Positions 26,100 through 36,185 of a stretch of DNA of 64,000 bases are shown one piece after another; positions within the stretch are counted from its first letter, which is position 1; each line of letters starts with the position of its first letter. The DNA is from Candidatus Poribacteria bacterium. GTDB lineage: Bacteria > Poribacteria > WGA-4E > UBA9662. A model generated the notes under the pieces. The model made no database searches. It was given only the letters and a program-made list of their open reading frames with translations, and had not been told where the DNA came from. The position numbers were made by a program, and so were the translations under genes. Where the stretch lies: assembly GCA_002709695.1 (NCBI GenBank), contig PAQF01000073.1:27017-91016 (forward strand), written 5' to 3'.

Positions 26100-26968
26100 T
26101 GCTTATGAAGACTGTTCAATCGATTGTGGATACACGGCTATTATGTAGATTACAAAGATATCAGGGAAATAATGTTGGATTAGTACCGACAATGGGGTTT
26201 TTACATGAAGGGCACATCCGCTTGGTTCGGCAAGCAAGACGTGATAATGACTTTTTAGTCGTTAGTATTTTTGTGAACCCAACCCAATTTTCGCCCTCAG
26301 AGGATTTTAGTACTTATCCCCGAAATTTCGAACAGGACCAGTCTTTGCTCGCAGATGAAGGAGTAGATCTAATTTTTTGTCCCTCTACTGAAGAAATGTA
26401 TTCTTCTGAAAATTCTACTTTTGTTGAAGTCACTGGGCAGCTAACTACTAATCTCTGCGCGATTTCGCGACCGCATTTTTTCTGTGGAGTTGCTTCTGTG
26501 GTTGCTAAGCTTTTTAACATTATTGATCCACATCGTGCGTATTTTGGTCAGAAAGATGCCCAACAGCTAGCAGTTATAAAGCGGATGGTGCGGGATCTCA
26601 ATTTCGACATTGAGATTGTCTCGGTACCTATAGTCCGTGATGACGATGGGTTAGCCAAAAGCTCACGGAATGCTTATCTGAATCCTGATCAACGGAAGTC
26701 GTCTACTGTGCTTTTTCGTGCCTTGCAGCATGCCGAAATGCTAATTATTGATGGAGAACGAAATTCTGGTCGTATTTTGGCTGAAATGGAGAAGGTAATC
26801 CAAGCTACAGAATACGCACGGATTGATTACATCGATATCGTTTGTACAAATAGTTTCGAATCGCAAGAATATATCAATGGTGAGGTTCTCATCGCAGTAG
26901 CTGTGTGGATCGCAGATACTCGTTTGATTGACAATATTCAGATTGATCTTAGTAATTTAACGTCTTAA
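26096..26968 (+). CDS. panC: Pantothenate synthetase
   Basis: It joins pantoate and beta-alanine with ATP in pantothenate/CoA biosynthesis. Motifs are VPTMGFLHEGH (HIGH-type nucleotide motif, residues 30-40), VVSIFVNPTQF, FGQKDAQQL and the KSSRN loop (KMSKS-like). Length (290 residues) is normal. The frame opens with GTG at 26096 overlapping the previous TGA; ATG codons at 26099 and 26105 are alternatives. The 3' end overlaps the convergent amidohydrolase by 12 bases. panB and panD are not nearby. Confidence 0.95.
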   Translation: MMLMKTVQSIVDTRLLCRLQRYQGNNVGLVPTMGFLHEGHIRLVRQARRDNDFLVVSIFVNPTQFSPSEDFSTYPRNFEQDQSLLADEGVDLIFCPSTEEMYSSENSTFVEVTGQLTTNLCAISRPHFFCGVASVVAKLFNIIDPHRAYFGQKDAQQLAVIKRMVRDLNFDIEIVSVPIVRDDDGLAKSSRNAYLNPDQRKSSTVLFRALQHAEMLIIDGERNSGRILAEMEKVIQATEYARIDYIDIVCTNSFESQEYINGEVLIAVAVWIADTRLIDNIQIDLSNLTS

Positions 26969-28498
26969 TAAGCGTCCGGGTAATTTTCCTGTTGCTTTCG
27001 CTTCTGAAATTACTAATTCGCCGTTTACCATGACGTAGTCGATCCCAACAGCTGATTGTATTGGATCACCCCAAGTTGCTCGATCAGCTACCGTTTCAGG
27101 ATTCAGTACAACCAGGTCGGCACCGAATCCTTCTGCAATCTGGCCCCTGTCTGTCAAGCCAAATCGTTCTGCAGGGAACCCACTCATCTTCCATATGGCC
27201 TCTTCAAGGGAAATAATTTTTCTTTCTCTGACGAATTTTCGTAGCACTTGGGCAAAACACCCATAACTGCGTGGATGAGGATGTGGCACTTCGTAAATCC
27301 CATCACTTGCGACCATCATCTTGGGGTGGGCTACCGTTTGGTTGAGAATGTCCTCATTTTCTAGGTGTGATGTGGGCCATGGGAATATAAGTGTTTCCAC
27401 ACCATCTTCTTCAATTATCAGGTCGTAAGCAAATTCTTCAATGGTTTTTCTGGCGTCATTTGCTGCTGTTGCTAAGGTCATCCCTATATACCGTCCTGAT
27501 TTTGTATACCCTATTACTTCATGTCCTGTCATGCCGTTTTTCTGTAAGTGTGAGATCGATTTTGCACGGATACTTTTATGACTAAGTTTAGCAAGAACTT
27601 CTTGAGGACTGCCGACTTGAATCTCCATTGGTAGTTGCATAGTGAAATGGGTCATGCCTGCTGGGTAAAGGTACGATTCAAATGTGATATCTATTCCATC
27701 ACGTTCTGCTTGGCTCAATACATCTATTGAGACTTCATCTACTCTTTCATGGGATATGTGAACTGGGATGCCGGATCTACGCGAAAGTTCGAGGGTTTCT
27801 TCCCAGGCTTTTTTCCTTCCTAATATGGCGTATCGGATATGGGCTGCGTAAATCCCCCCATAATCTGAAACAACTTTACAAAGTTCCACTAGCTCATTTA
27901 AGTCAGCGTTGGCGCTTGGTTGGTAATCAAGTCCAAGGCAGATACCAACTGCGCCTGCTTCCATCCATTCGATGGTGTGCTGTTTCATGTTTTTGATTTC
28001 TTGGTTTTTAGCAACTCGACCTTCCCAGCCCATTGCTGCTAATCGAATGGCACAGTGTGGAACTTGTGGACATACGTTTAGTGGGGTGTTTCCTGGAAAT
28101 ATGTCGAGGTAATCCTGGGCAGTTTTCCAGTCAAGACTGGCATTAGTTTCGCCATAACAGAATTGAGTGTAATGCCACATTTCCTTTGATTTCTGTCGAT
28201 CGAGACAGGCCCAACCAAAGCCGTCTGGTGCTAGAAACTGGGTTGTGACCCCTTGTGATACACCTGCGAGTTGATCCCTTCCGTTTAAGATCGACATTTC
28301 TGAATGGACATGAACATCAATAAATCCGGGACTAAGGATTTGTTTTCTTAGTTTGATTGTCTTCCTTGCTGTTGCTTTAGACAGATCGCCAATTGCAGTG
28401 ATTTTATCTGCTTTAATGCCAACATCCGCAACAAATGGTTCGCAGTGTTTTCTGCCGTTAATAAGTGTTCCACCCTGGAAAATGAAGTCAAATTCCAT
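26957..28498 (-). CDS. N-acyl-D-amino-acid deacylase-type amidohydrolase
   Basis: A 513-residue amidohydrolase-superfamily enzyme of the D-aminoacylase/dihydroorotase-like type. Features are GGTLINGR at the start, PGFIDVHVHSE (HxH metal motif, about residues 57-67), YAAHIRY, IPVHISHE and the MVASDGIY aspartate. The C-terminal strand LVVLNPETVADRATW is typical of D-aminoacylases. It would release acyl groups from N-acyl D-amino acids or a related amide. It fits a peptidoglycan or D-amino-acid scavenging theme with the M55 peptidase, although the two are 10 kb apart. Confidence 0.85.
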   Translation of the reverse strand: MEFDFIFQGGTLINGRKHCEPFVADVGIKADKITAIGDLSKATARKTIKLRKQILSPGFIDVHVHSEMSILNGRDQLAGVSQGVTTQFLAPDGFGWACLDRQKSKEMWHYTQFCYGETNASLDWKTAQDYLDIFPGNTPLNVCPQVPHCAIRLAAMGWEGRVAKNQEIKNMKQHTIEWMEAGAVGICLGLDYQPSANADLNELVELCKVVSDYGGIYAAHIRYAILGRKKAWEETLELSRRSGIPVHISHERVDEVSIDVLSQAERDGIDITFESYLYPAGMTHFTMQLPMEIQVGSPQEVLAKLSHKSIRAKSISHLQKNGMTGHEVIGYTKSGRYIGMTLATAANDARKTIEEFAYDLIIEEDGVETLIFPWPTSHLENEDILNQTVAHPKMMVASDGIYEVPHPHPRSYGCFAQVLRKFVRERKIISLEEAIWKMSGFPAERFGLTDRGQIAEGFGADLVVLNPETVADRATWGDPIQSAVGIDYVMVNGELVISEAKATGKLPGRLLRR

Positions 28499-28575
28499 AC
28501 AAGTCCCTTTTCATTTTATGTGTTGGCAATAAAAATCTGATGTTACGAAAATTACAATGTTTGGGAAATTTCTTG

Positions 28576-28581
28576 TATAAT
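28576..28581 (+). promoter_or_regulatory. Possible -10 element upstream of rimI
   Basis: A perfect TATAAT lies about 90 bases upstream of the rimI TTG start. The 17-18-base-upstream hexamer (TTACAA) is a poor -35 match. Weak support. Confidence 0.35.
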
Positions 28582-28666
28582 GCTAATTACCAAGAGTCTT
28601 GAGTGTATCAGATCTATGTTCAATTGACAATGAGAAACCTAGCGTGTTTTTCTTAACGCGATTGCT

Positions 28667-29179
28667 TTGAAAATCGAAATTCCAGAAATTTCTGTTGAGT
28701 TTGCTTCAATGACTGAAGATGATCTCTCTGCAGTTATTGAGATTGAACAGAAATCTTTTAGTTCTCCTTGGAGTAGGCGCACCTTTCATGAGGGGCTCAG
28801 TGCCAAGTATCCACATGCGCATTTTTTGGTGTGTAAACATCAAGATAATTCAATTGCTTATATAAATTTTGTCTTAGTAGGTGAAGATTGTCATATCACT
28901 AATCTGGCTGTTGCTCTAGATTTTCGTCGACTTGGAGTAGCTAAATATATGCTTGCAAAATCACTAGATCAAATAAAATATTTAGGTGGAAGAAAGGTTT
29001 TTTTGGAAGTTAGAATGAGCAATATTGTTGCGCAAAGACTTTATCGGCAATTTGGATTTCGTATCAACAGCATACGTAAAAAATATTATTCTGATAACGA
29101 TGAGGATGCTTATGTTCTTTGGCTTGAAGATATTCGGAAAATTAGGTTGGAATACGTCAACGAGAAATTACAAGGCTAA
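28667..29179 (+). CDS. rimI: Ribosomal protein alanine N-acetyltransferase RimI
   Basis: A 170-residue GNAT enzyme that acetylates the N-terminal alanine of ribosomal protein S18 (and in other bacteria further proteins). The RimI signature is clear: IEQKSFSSPWSRRTF, the acetyl-CoA loop RRLGVAKYML, then EVRMSNIVAQRLYRQFGF and KYYSDNDEDAYV. The start is TTG with no recognisable Shine-Dalgarno site; no upstream in-frame ATG fits better. tsaB and tsaD, its frequent neighbours, are absent. Confidence 0.9.
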   Translation: MKIEIPEISVEFASMTEDDLSAVIEIEQKSFSSPWSRRTFHEGLSAKYPHAHFLVCKHQDNSIAYINFVLVGEDCHITNLAVALDFRRLGVAKYMLAKSLDQIKYLGGRKVFLEVRMSNIVAQRLYRQFGFRINSIRKKYYSDNDEDAYVLWLEDIRKIRLEYVNEKLQG

Positions 29180-29377
29180 AAAGCTGCGCTGATATGTGGT
29201 TTTCCAGAACTGTATTGTCGGGATGTAAGTAGAGCAAGGCATATAGTCCCTAAAAAATAGTATTAGTTCTAGGTTTTGGATCCTGTATTATATCTTCTTT
29301 GAGTACTTTGTTTTCTAAAGTAGTTGTATGATTTTCATATATGATTTTTAGGTTTGATGAGAGTATACGTAATTGGT

Positions 29378-30088
29378 CTATGGCTTGATGTATACAGCTC
29401 GGTAGATTGGACGCCTTTGTTTCCTGTACTTGATTTCGAAATTTGTCTGAATGTAATTAGTTTCAGTAGATTTTAGCGGACAATATTCGAAAGTTGGGTG
29501 GCAATCAAATAGCTCTTGGATTTCGCAAAAATATGCCTTATAATCCGTCGCAATGTAGATTTCACCTGATTTGTTGTTGAGTGTGCGAACCAATTCACTG
29601 ATCCAGATTGAATTATTGAAAATACGTCGCTTCCGGTGTCGCTTTTTTGGCCAAGGATCAGGAAAATAAATGTGAAAAGCATTAACGCTTTGGTCTGCTA
29701 CATATTTTTGCAGAAAATATGTAGCGTCACAATAAACAACTCGGGCTGTTGTAATATTATGTTTGGCGAGTCGTTCGCATGACCTCTTGAAGTATTTCGA
29801 TGCACGCTCAATTCCAATATAATTAATTTTAGGGTTTCTCTGTGCGGATTCTTTTAGGAACTTTCCTTTACCTGATCCAACTTCAATTTCGACAGAGTGG
29901 TCATTTCCAAATACGTTTTCCCAATTGAGTAGCGAGTCTAATGTTTTTAATGCGGTTGAGACTTTTTCTGTGGGGTTAGCTAATATTGGGTTAGCTAGTG
30001 ATTGCCAGTAGTGATCGAATGTTGATTTTTTTATGTTACATTGCATTTCTGAAAAATTTTTCAAAAAAACCTTATTATGATAATTCAA
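29378..30088 (-). CDS. trmB: tRNA (guanine-N7)-methyltransferase TrmB
   Basis: It methylates G46 of tRNAs using SAM. The SAM site EVGSGKGKFL, the NYIGIERASKY strand, the HIYFPDPWPKKRHRKRR signature and the IATDYKAYF block are all present. The longest frame starts with TTG at 30088; an ATG at 30046 (MQCNIKKS) would remove 14 unusual residues, and neither start has a clear Shine-Dalgarno site. It is monocistronic. Confidence 0.93.
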   Translation of the reverse strand: MNYHNKVFLKNFSEMQCNIKKSTFDHYWQSLANPILANPTEKVSTALKTLDSLLNWENVFGNDHSVEIEVGSGKGKFLKESAQRNPKINYIGIERASKYFKRSCERLAKHNITTARVVYCDATYFLQKYVADQSVNAFHIYFPDPWPKKRHRKRRIFNNSIWISELVRTLNNKSGEIYIATDYKAYFCEIQELFDCHPTFEYCPLKSTETNYIQTNFEIKYRKQRRPIYRAVYIKP

Positions 30089-30110
30089 ATCTTGTCAGAA
30101 TCTGAATCTT

Positions 30111-30139
30111 TTGACGGCATTTTTGCTATATGGTATCAT
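30111..30139 (+). promoter_or_regulatory. Promoter for the YmdB-like/dxs unit
   Basis: -35 TTGACG (30111-30116) and -10 TATCAT (30134-30139) are 17 bases apart, and the -10 is extended (TGG before it). It would give a leader of about 185 bases before the YmdB-like gene. I see no known riboswitch in that leader. Confidence 0.5.
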
Positions 30140-30330
30140 TTAGGCTTAGTATATGCCTCATAATTATATCATGTTCTGCATCATATCGCATCATTGTGAA
30201 TTAATGCCTGTAATGACTATATCTGTCGTACCAAAGTTCCTTTGCAAAATGCTGGATCGCAATTTCGTAGGTTGATTGCACATATAAATTTTTTTAAGCT
30301 TGATAGGTAAGATCAAGAAAGCTGAGGTAG

Positions 30331-31116
30331 ATGTTGAAGGTATTATTCATTGGTGACGTTTTCGGCAAGCCTGGGCGCCAAGCGGTTTCTGAGCTTTTGC
30401 CATTTGTTATTAGCAAATATGGTCCTTTTGAAGCGATTATTGCAAATGGGGAAAATTCAGCTGGTGGAAAGGGAATTACGAGATCTATTGTCAAATCTTT
30501 TTGGGAATTGGGTATTAATGTTGTAACTACTGGTAATCATGTGTGGGCACAGCGAGAGGTTTTCGACTTCATTGATAGTGAGTTGGGTTTATTAAGGCCT
30601 GCGAATTATCCAACCAACACACCAGGCCAAGGTTGGGTGGTCATCAACACAGCATCTGAAATGAAGTTATGTGTGATAAATATAGCAGGTCAAGTTTTTT
30701 TAGATAACTTCAGTAATCCTTTTCATTGCCTTGATGAGATTTTGAAACAGGTGTCAGTGCAGACAGAGCATATCATTCTCGATTTTCATGCGGAGGCGAC
30801 TTCAGAGAAAATAGCTATGGGTTGGTATGCTGATGGGCGTGTTAGCGCTGTCATTGGAACACACACGCATATTCAGACCGCAGACGATCGTATATTACAT
30901 CAGGGAACTGCTTACGTGACTGATGTTGGGATGACAGGTCCATATGATTCTGTGATTGGCACTGCTAAGAAAGAGGTTCTTTATCGATTTACTACCATGT
31001 TGCCGGTTCGATACAAAGTGGCACAGGAAGAAGTTATTCTTTGTGGGGTTGTCCTTGATTTGGACGATAAAACTGGGAATGCTATTTCGATCGAGCGAGT
31101 GCAAATTCCTCTCTAA
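30331..31116 (+). CDS. YmdB-family metallophosphoesterase (2',3'-cyclic nucleotide phosphodiesterase type)
   Basis: A 261-residue TIGR00282/YmdB protein, a di-iron phosphodiesterase which in Bacillus affects biofilm and motility decisions. Motifs are FIGDVFGKPGR, ANGENSAGGKG, TTGNHVW, DFHAEATSEK, GTHTHIQTAD and TDVGMTGPYDSVIG. It is followed after 69 bases by dxs on the same strand, so co-expression is likely. Confidence 0.93.
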   Translation: MLKVLFIGDVFGKPGRQAVSELLPFVISKYGPFEAIIANGENSAGGKGITRSIVKSFWELGINVVTTGNHVWAQREVFDFIDSELGLLRPANYPTNTPGQGWVVINTASEMKLCVINIAGQVFLDNFSNPFHCLDEILKQVSVQTEHIILDFHAEATSEKIAMGWYADGRVSAVIGTHTHIQTADDRILHQGTAYVTDVGMTGPYDSVIGTAKKEVLYRFTTMLPVRYKVAQEEVILCGVVLDLDDKTGNAISIERVQIPL

Positions 31117-31185
31117 AGAGCCTCTCATTATTAATGTGAGTCGAAGTGTAATTAATTTTGATAAATAAGGTTTAGTTGAACAGAG

Positions 31186-33039
31186 ATGTTTCTAGAAAAA
31201 ATCAATGATCCTGCAGATCTTCGTTCTTTGGTTAATCACCAGCTAAAAGTTTTGGCGGATGAAGTACGTCAACATATGGTTTCGGTTTTGTCTCAGACGC
31301 CAGGACACTTTGCACCAAACTTTGGTACGATTGAACTCGCCATTGCTCTACATAAAGTGTTTAATACACCATCGGATAAGTTAGTGTGGGATATCGGCCA
31401 TCAAGCATATCCACACAAAATTTTGACTGGGCGTCGAGACCAGCTCAAAACAGTGCGCCAATATGGTGGAATCAGTGGATTCCTGATGCGTGAAGAGAGC
31501 CAGTATGATGTTTTTGGTGCAGGACATTCGAGTACATCGATTGCTGCTGCACTGGGGATTGCGAGTGCACGTGATTTATGGGATGAAGACTTCAAGGTTC
31601 TTGCTGTTATTGGGGATGGAGGTCTAACTGGTGGTATGGCGTTTGAGGCTATGAATGCCGCAGGCGATTTTCGAAAGGACATGGTTATAGTTCTTAATGA
31701 TAACCAGATGTCTATTTCTAAAACTGTCGGTGCATTCTGCAAGTATTTCAATCGAATTATTACTAATCCCACCTATAATACATTGAGATCAGCAGTGAAA
31801 GAATTCCTCCATCTTCTCCCTTCGGATGCAAAGCTGGCAATCCAACGGATAGAATCTGCACTTAAGCCGGGAATGTTGTTTGAGGAATTTGGGTTTCGTT
31901 ATTTTGGACCGTTAGATGGTCACGATCTAGACCAGTTAATAGATGTGTTTGAAAATGTCAAAGGGTTTGATACTCCCATACTCGTTCATGTTTTGACGAC
32001 GAAAGGAAAAGGGTTCTCCTATGCGGAAAATGACCCGGAAAGGTTTTATTCGGTCTCGACGAAATTTGATCCCGAAACCGGGAAATCTTTTATTGCTCAG
32101 CCGTCAGCACCGCAATATACTGATGTGTTTAGTCGTACACTGACTAGTCTTGCTAAAAAAGATACAGCCATAGTTGGTATTACGGCAGCTATGCCGGGGG
32201 GAACTGGATTAGATAAATTCAGAGAAGAGTTCCCTGAACGTTTTTTTGATATTGGTTTGGCGGAACAATGTGCGGTGACTTACGCAGCCGGACTTGCTAC
32301 TGAAGGGATAAAACCTGTGGTTGCAATCTATTCTACTTTTCTACAGCGTGCTTATGATCAAGTATTACATGATGTTTGCATTCAAAATTTACCTGTTGTT
32401 TTTTCGTTGGATAGGGCAGGTCTTGTTGGGGCTGATGGTCCAACACATCATGGGGTTTTTGATTTTGCTTATCTACGGTCTATCCCAAATATGGTTGTTA
32501 TGGCCCCTAAGGATGAAAACGAACTTCAGCATATGGTTAAGACCGCGATTGACTATGAAAAAGGGCCAATTGCGTTCCGTTATCCACGAGGAGCAGGAGT
32601 TGGAGTTCCATTAGATGAGGCATTTAAATCCCTTCCAATAGGCAAGGGTGAAGTGCTCGTGGAAGGTACTGATTTGTTGATTGTAGCTGTTGGGAATCGT
32701 GTACATCCTGCGTTTGAAGCTGCGGCTGTCCTGTCCGATTTGGGAATCTCGGCTACGGTAATCAATGCTAGATTTATAAAGCCACTCGACGAGGAACTAA
32801 TTTGTGCTTATGCAGGCCAGGTTGGTCGTGTTATTACAGTTGAAGATCACACTCTAGATGGTGGATTTGGTTCGGCTGTCTTGGAAGTGCTGGCAACGCA
32901 TGGGATTTTGGCCAAGGTTGCACGCCTTGGAATTCCAAATAAATTTGTACAGCACGGTGATGTGAAGACATTGTACAATCTTTGCGGTTATGATGAAGAG
33001 GCTATAATTAATGAAGGAGTAAAAATTTGTGAAAAGTGA
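31186..33039 (+). CDS. dxs: 1-deoxy-D-xylulose-5-phosphate synthase
   Basis: A TPP enzyme that condenses pyruvate and glyceraldehyde 3-phosphate, the first step of the MEP isoprenoid pathway. The N-terminal DIGHQAYPHK, the TPP motif GDGGLTGG..NDNQ (residues 143-173), DGHD and the C-terminal VEDHTLDGGFGSAV are as expected. Length (617 residues) is normal. The stop overlaps the next frame, and the real start of that gene is 11 bases further on. Confidence 0.97.
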   Translation: MFLEKINDPADLRSLVNHQLKVLADEVRQHMVSVLSQTPGHFAPNFGTIELAIALHKVFNTPSDKLVWDIGHQAYPHKILTGRRDQLKTVRQYGGISGFLMREESQYDVFGAGHSSTSIAAALGIASARDLWDEDFKVLAVIGDGGLTGGMAFEAMNAAGDFRKDMVIVLNDNQMSISKTVGAFCKYFNRIITNPTYNTLRSAVKEFLHLLPSDAKLAIQRIESALKPGMLFEEFGFRYFGPLDGHDLDQLIDVFENVKGFDTPILVHVLTTKGKGFSYAENDPERFYSVSTKFDPETGKSFIAQPSAPQYTDVFSRTLTSLAKKDTAIVGITAAMPGGTGLDKFREEFPERFFDIGLAEQCAVTYAAGLATEGIKPVVAIYSTFLQRAYDQVLHDVCIQNLPVVFSLDRAGLVGADGPTHHGVFDFAYLRSIPNMVVMAPKDENELQHMVKTAIDYEKGPIAFRYPRGAGVGVPLDEAFKSLPIGKGEVLVEGTDLLIVAVGNRVHPAFEAAAVLSDLGISATVINARFIKPLDEELICAYAGQVGRVITVEDHTLDGGFGSAVLEVLATHGILAKVARLGIPNKFVQHGDVKTLYNLCGYDEEAIINEGVKICEK

Positions 33040-33050
33040 GGGAGAATCTT

Positions 33051-33818
33051 ATGGTTGTGTCCCAGATCGCAGCACAACTTTATACACTACGTGATTTCAC
33101 TCAAACACATGGTGATATTGCAAAAACAATGAAAAGAGTAAAAGAAATTGGTTATGATGCTGTACAGTGTTCGGCACTTGGGCCAATTGCTCCCGAGGAA
33201 TTAAAAAAAATTGTCGATGGTGAAGGGTTAGAAATATGTGCTACGCATTCAAGTTACCATCGTATGCGTGATGAACCACAGGCTGTTATTGATGAACACC
33301 AACTTTGGGGGTGTAAACATGCAGCTATTGGAGGGTTGCCTGGTGAATATCGTACTGGGGTAGAAGGATATATCCAGTTTGCTCGTGAAGCTTCTGCAGT
33401 GGCGAAGCGTTTGGCTGCAGGGGGCTTAGTCTTTTCCTATCATAATCATAGTTTTGAGTTAGAGAAATTTGGTGATCGTACAGCATTACAGATTTTGTAT
33501 GAAGATAGCGACCCCGAATATTTTCATAGCGAAATAGATACTTATTGGATTGTTCATGGTGGCGGGGACCCGGCAGAATGGATTCAAAGCTTGAAAGGTC
33601 GAGCTTCTATTGTACATTTTAAAGATATGGCTATGAAGGGTAGCACACAAATTATGGCTGAGGTTGGTGAAGGGAACCTTAATTGGCCTGCGATTATTTC
33701 CGCTTGTCAGCAAGCTGGTACTGATTGGTATATCATTGAGCAGGATGTCTGTCAACGTGATCCTTTTGAAAGTCTAGCAATTAGTCTAAGTAATTTAAAA
33801 CGGATGGGTATTTATTGA
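33051..33818 (+). CDS. Sugar phosphate isomerase/epimerase (AP endonuclease family 2 TIM barrel)
   Basis: A 255-residue xylose-isomerase-like TIM barrel. Seen are IAAQLYTLRDF at the start, ICATHSSYH, FSYHNHSFELEK, HSEIDTYWIVHGGGDP, IVHFKDMA and EVGEGNLNW, giving the usual metal-binding Glu/Asp/His set. The ATG at 33051 is chosen because GAGGGAGAA precedes it; the longer GTG frame from 33036 overlaps dxs. The family includes inosose and keto-sugar isomerases; the substrate is unknown. Confidence 0.9.
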   Translation: MVVSQIAAQLYTLRDFTQTHGDIAKTMKRVKEIGYDAVQCSALGPIAPEELKKIVDGEGLEICATHSSYHRMRDEPQAVIDEHQLWGCKHAAIGGLPGEYRTGVEGYIQFAREASAVAKRLAAGGLVFSYHNHSFELEKFGDRTALQILYEDSDPEYFHSEIDTYWIVHGGGDPAEWIQSLKGRASIVHFKDMAMKGSTQIMAEVGEGNLNWPAIISACQQAGTDWYIIEQDVCQRDPFESLAISLSNLKRMGIY

Positions 33819-34109
33819 CTAGTGTTTCCGAGGCTTTGCGTCAGTTCGATTTGCTTGTGGGTGATGTTACTGAGGCATGGGGTGTTTATGTTGAGTGTTA
33901 TGCGCCCAACATGATTTATCTTACTTTTATTCATTTCCCCCTAGGATTTTTTGTTGTGTTTGTAACACCAAGGAAGTTTTTTTGCAGTATGTCTGAGAGA
34001 GTTTATACCAACAAGATTGAATTGTTGGTCCCATAAACCCATAATTTTACTCATTGTATAACTCCTCAATTTCGTAAAGATATCGTTGATATCAGTGGGA
34101 ATGAATTCT

Positions 34110-34805
34110 ATGGCACAGTTGTCTGTTATCATTCCTACTTACAATGAAGAGCGAACGATTTGCAATGTTGTTCAGGCTGTTCGAAACTCAGTTCAGGTTG
34201 AAAAAGAGATCATCATTGTGAATGATGGGTCTACCGACGGTACCTCCGAAATTCTCGAGCATTTTCGTGGGGATCCCGAAATTAAAGTTATCCATCAGCC
34301 AGAAAATCGTGGAAAAGGTTACGCCATCCGTCTTGCTCTTTCACAGGTGACTGGTGAATATGTAGTTATCCAAGATGCTGACATGGAAGTTGATCCGTTT
34401 GACTTACCTGCTATCCTAAAACCTTTGCTAAACAAATCAAGCTATGTCGTTTATGGTTCTCGCTTTATTAATGGTCGTAACAATTCCCCGTTGGTTGGCT
34501 ACATTGCGAACTATTTGTTATCCTGTCTTGTAAATTTACTCTATAATACACAGATAACAGATGAGTCTACTGGTTACAAAGCTTTTGCGACCAGTCTTAT
34601 CAAGAGCGTTGATCTCCAATGCGAAGGATTTGAGTTTTGTGCCGAGGTAACAGCAAAGGTTCTTCGGATGCAACATCGTATTCATGAAGTTCCCATTTCC
34701 TATTTCCCACGGAGGAAGAACGAAGGAAAAAAACTTCGCTTTTGGCGAGATGGATTGACAGCTGTTTGGATATTGATCAAATATCGTTTTCAGAAGATGC
34801 ATTGA
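34110..34805 (+). CDS. Family 2 glycosyltransferase (dolichol-phosphate-mannose synthase-like)
   Basis: A GT-A fold enzyme with SVIIPTYNEE, IIVNDGSTDGT, the DADMEVDP metal motif and a terminal PISYFPRRKNEGKKLRFWRDG segment typical of DPM1/undecaprenyl-phosphate glycosyltransferases. No membrane helices are seen. The in-frame ATGs at 34086, 34101 and 34110 compete; 34110 sits best behind GTGGGA. It probably transfers a sugar to a polyprenyl phosphate or acts on an envelope glycan. Confidence 0.9.
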   Translation: MAQLSVIIPTYNEERTICNVVQAVRNSVQVEKEIIIVNDGSTDGTSEILEHFRGDPEIKVIHQPENRGKGYAIRLALSQVTGEYVVIQDADMEVDPFDLPAILKPLLNKSSYVVYGSRFINGRNNSPLVGYIANYLLSCLVNLLYNTQITDESTGYKAFATSLIKSVDLQCEGFEFCAEVTAKVLRMQHRIHEVPISYFPRRKNEGKKLRFWRDGLTAVWILIKYRFQKMH

Positions 34806-34856
34806 AATGTGTGGTTGGAAAAACAGTAATAGAGTTATTATGCAGGTTTTTCGGGG

Positions 34857-36017
34857 TCAGATTGCTGCCGAATAAATATCAATCATATCTTGTAAAGTAC
34901 AGGCGCGCGGATTTAGTTGGTGGCAATTATCTTGGATTGCTTGTTCTGCTAAAACTGGGATTTTTTCTGCTAGTACTCCTACTTGTCTTAAATTGGTTGG
35001 AATACCGATATCTTGGCATAGTATTGATACTTGATTAATTGCTGCTTGTGTGCTTTCTTCAGGAGAGAGACCTGTTGTCTCTACTCCAAGTGATAACGCA
35101 ACGTCTGCGAGTCGGTCAACAGAAACTTGGCTGTTAAAAGTCATGGTGTGGGGTAGCATAATTGCATTAGCAAGCCCATGGTGGAGCCCCGAAATCGTTG
35201 ATAGTGGATGAGCAAGAGAATGTGTGACGCCAAGCCCTTTCTGGAAAGCAATCGCACCCATCATGGCTGCCGCTAACATGTTCCCACGGGCCTCCAAATC
35301 TGTACCTTCCTTAACAGCTCGGCGTAGATTATTAGACACAAGTTTAATTCCTTCTAATGCAATGCCGTCGCAAATCGGATGGAAATTTTTTGCTAGATAT
35401 GCTTCAAGATTATGGGTTAGAGCATCCATACCTGTGGCAGCGGTCAACTCACGTGGTAGCCTTACAGTCAGTTCTGGGTCAGCAATAACTACTTTTGCTA
35501 GTAGGTGAGGGCTAAATATAACAGTTTTCCTTCCGCTTGATTCAAGGGTTACAACAGCACTGCGTCCAACTTCGCTTCCTGTTCCGGCTGCAGTGGGTAT
35601 GGCCATAAAGCTAGGTAGATTGGAAGAGATTTTTTCGTATCCACTTTTAGAATCTTCATACTCTTCCAGAGGTAAGTCGTGTGTCGATTTTAGACAAATC
35701 AGCTTGGCAATATCCAGAGGGCTTCCTCCACCGATACCGATTACAAAATCGCATACATTGTCTTTATATACCTTAACTCCATTATAAACGTCCTGTTCAA
35801 CAGGATTTCCCTGTACGCCGTCGTATATAGCATATAGGACTCCAGCAATCTTAAGCTGGCGGGTAATGGTGTCAACTAGTCCGGTCTGAAGAAGCCCTTT
35901 ATCAGTGACAATCAAAGCTTTTCTAATCTGGAATTTGGATAGTTCTTGTGGGATGGTTTGGATGGCACCATTTCCAAAGACAATCTGTGTTGGGAAGGTG
36001 AAAGTCGTTTTCTTCAT
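34857..36017 (-). CDS. Iron-containing alcohol dehydrogenase
   Basis: A 386-residue group III (Fe-ADH) oxidoreductase. Motifs are GIGGGSPLDIAK (NAD-binding), AIPTAAGTGSEV, MDALTHNLEAY with the metal Asp and His, and GVTHSLAHPLSTISGLHHG with the other two His ligands. It interconverts an alcohol and aldehyde or ketone; the substrate is not deducible. It is convergent with the glycosyltransferase and has no partner gene. Confidence 0.93.
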   Translation of the reverse strand: MKKTTFTFPTQIVFGNGAIQTIPQELSKFQIRKALIVTDKGLLQTGLVDTITRQLKIAGVLYAIYDGVQGNPVEQDVYNGVKVYKDNVCDFVIGIGGGSPLDIAKLICLKSTHDLPLEEYEDSKSGYEKISSNLPSFMAIPTAAGTGSEVGRSAVVTLESSGRKTVIFSPHLLAKVVIADPELTVRLPRELTAATGMDALTHNLEAYLAKNFHPICDGIALEGIKLVSNNLRRAVKEGTDLEARGNMLAAAMMGAIAFQKGLGVTHSLAHPLSTISGLHHGLANAIMLPHTMTFNSQVSVDRLADVALSLGVETTGLSPEESTQAAINQVSILCQDIGIPTNLRQVGVLAEKIPVLAEQAIQDNCHQLNPRACTLQDMIDIYSAAI

Positions 36018-36185
36018 ATTAGTGTAAATTCCTTTTGACAGGTTATAAGTGCAATGCTATAATTTGGAACTGCTACAATGAGACTACTATTATGTTACAA
36101 AGTGTGTCTACCTAAAACCAGAAGATTTTCCGCCAATTCTTTCGTTTTTTTGAATCTAATTTCCCAAAAGTGATAAAGGTGAATT

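Noticed and set aside
33815..34036. 73-residue frame starting TTG at the isomerase stop
   Set aside because: The first 20 residues look protein-like, but the rest does not, there is no Shine-Dalgarno site and it overlaps AT-rich filler. It might be a remnant; not supported.
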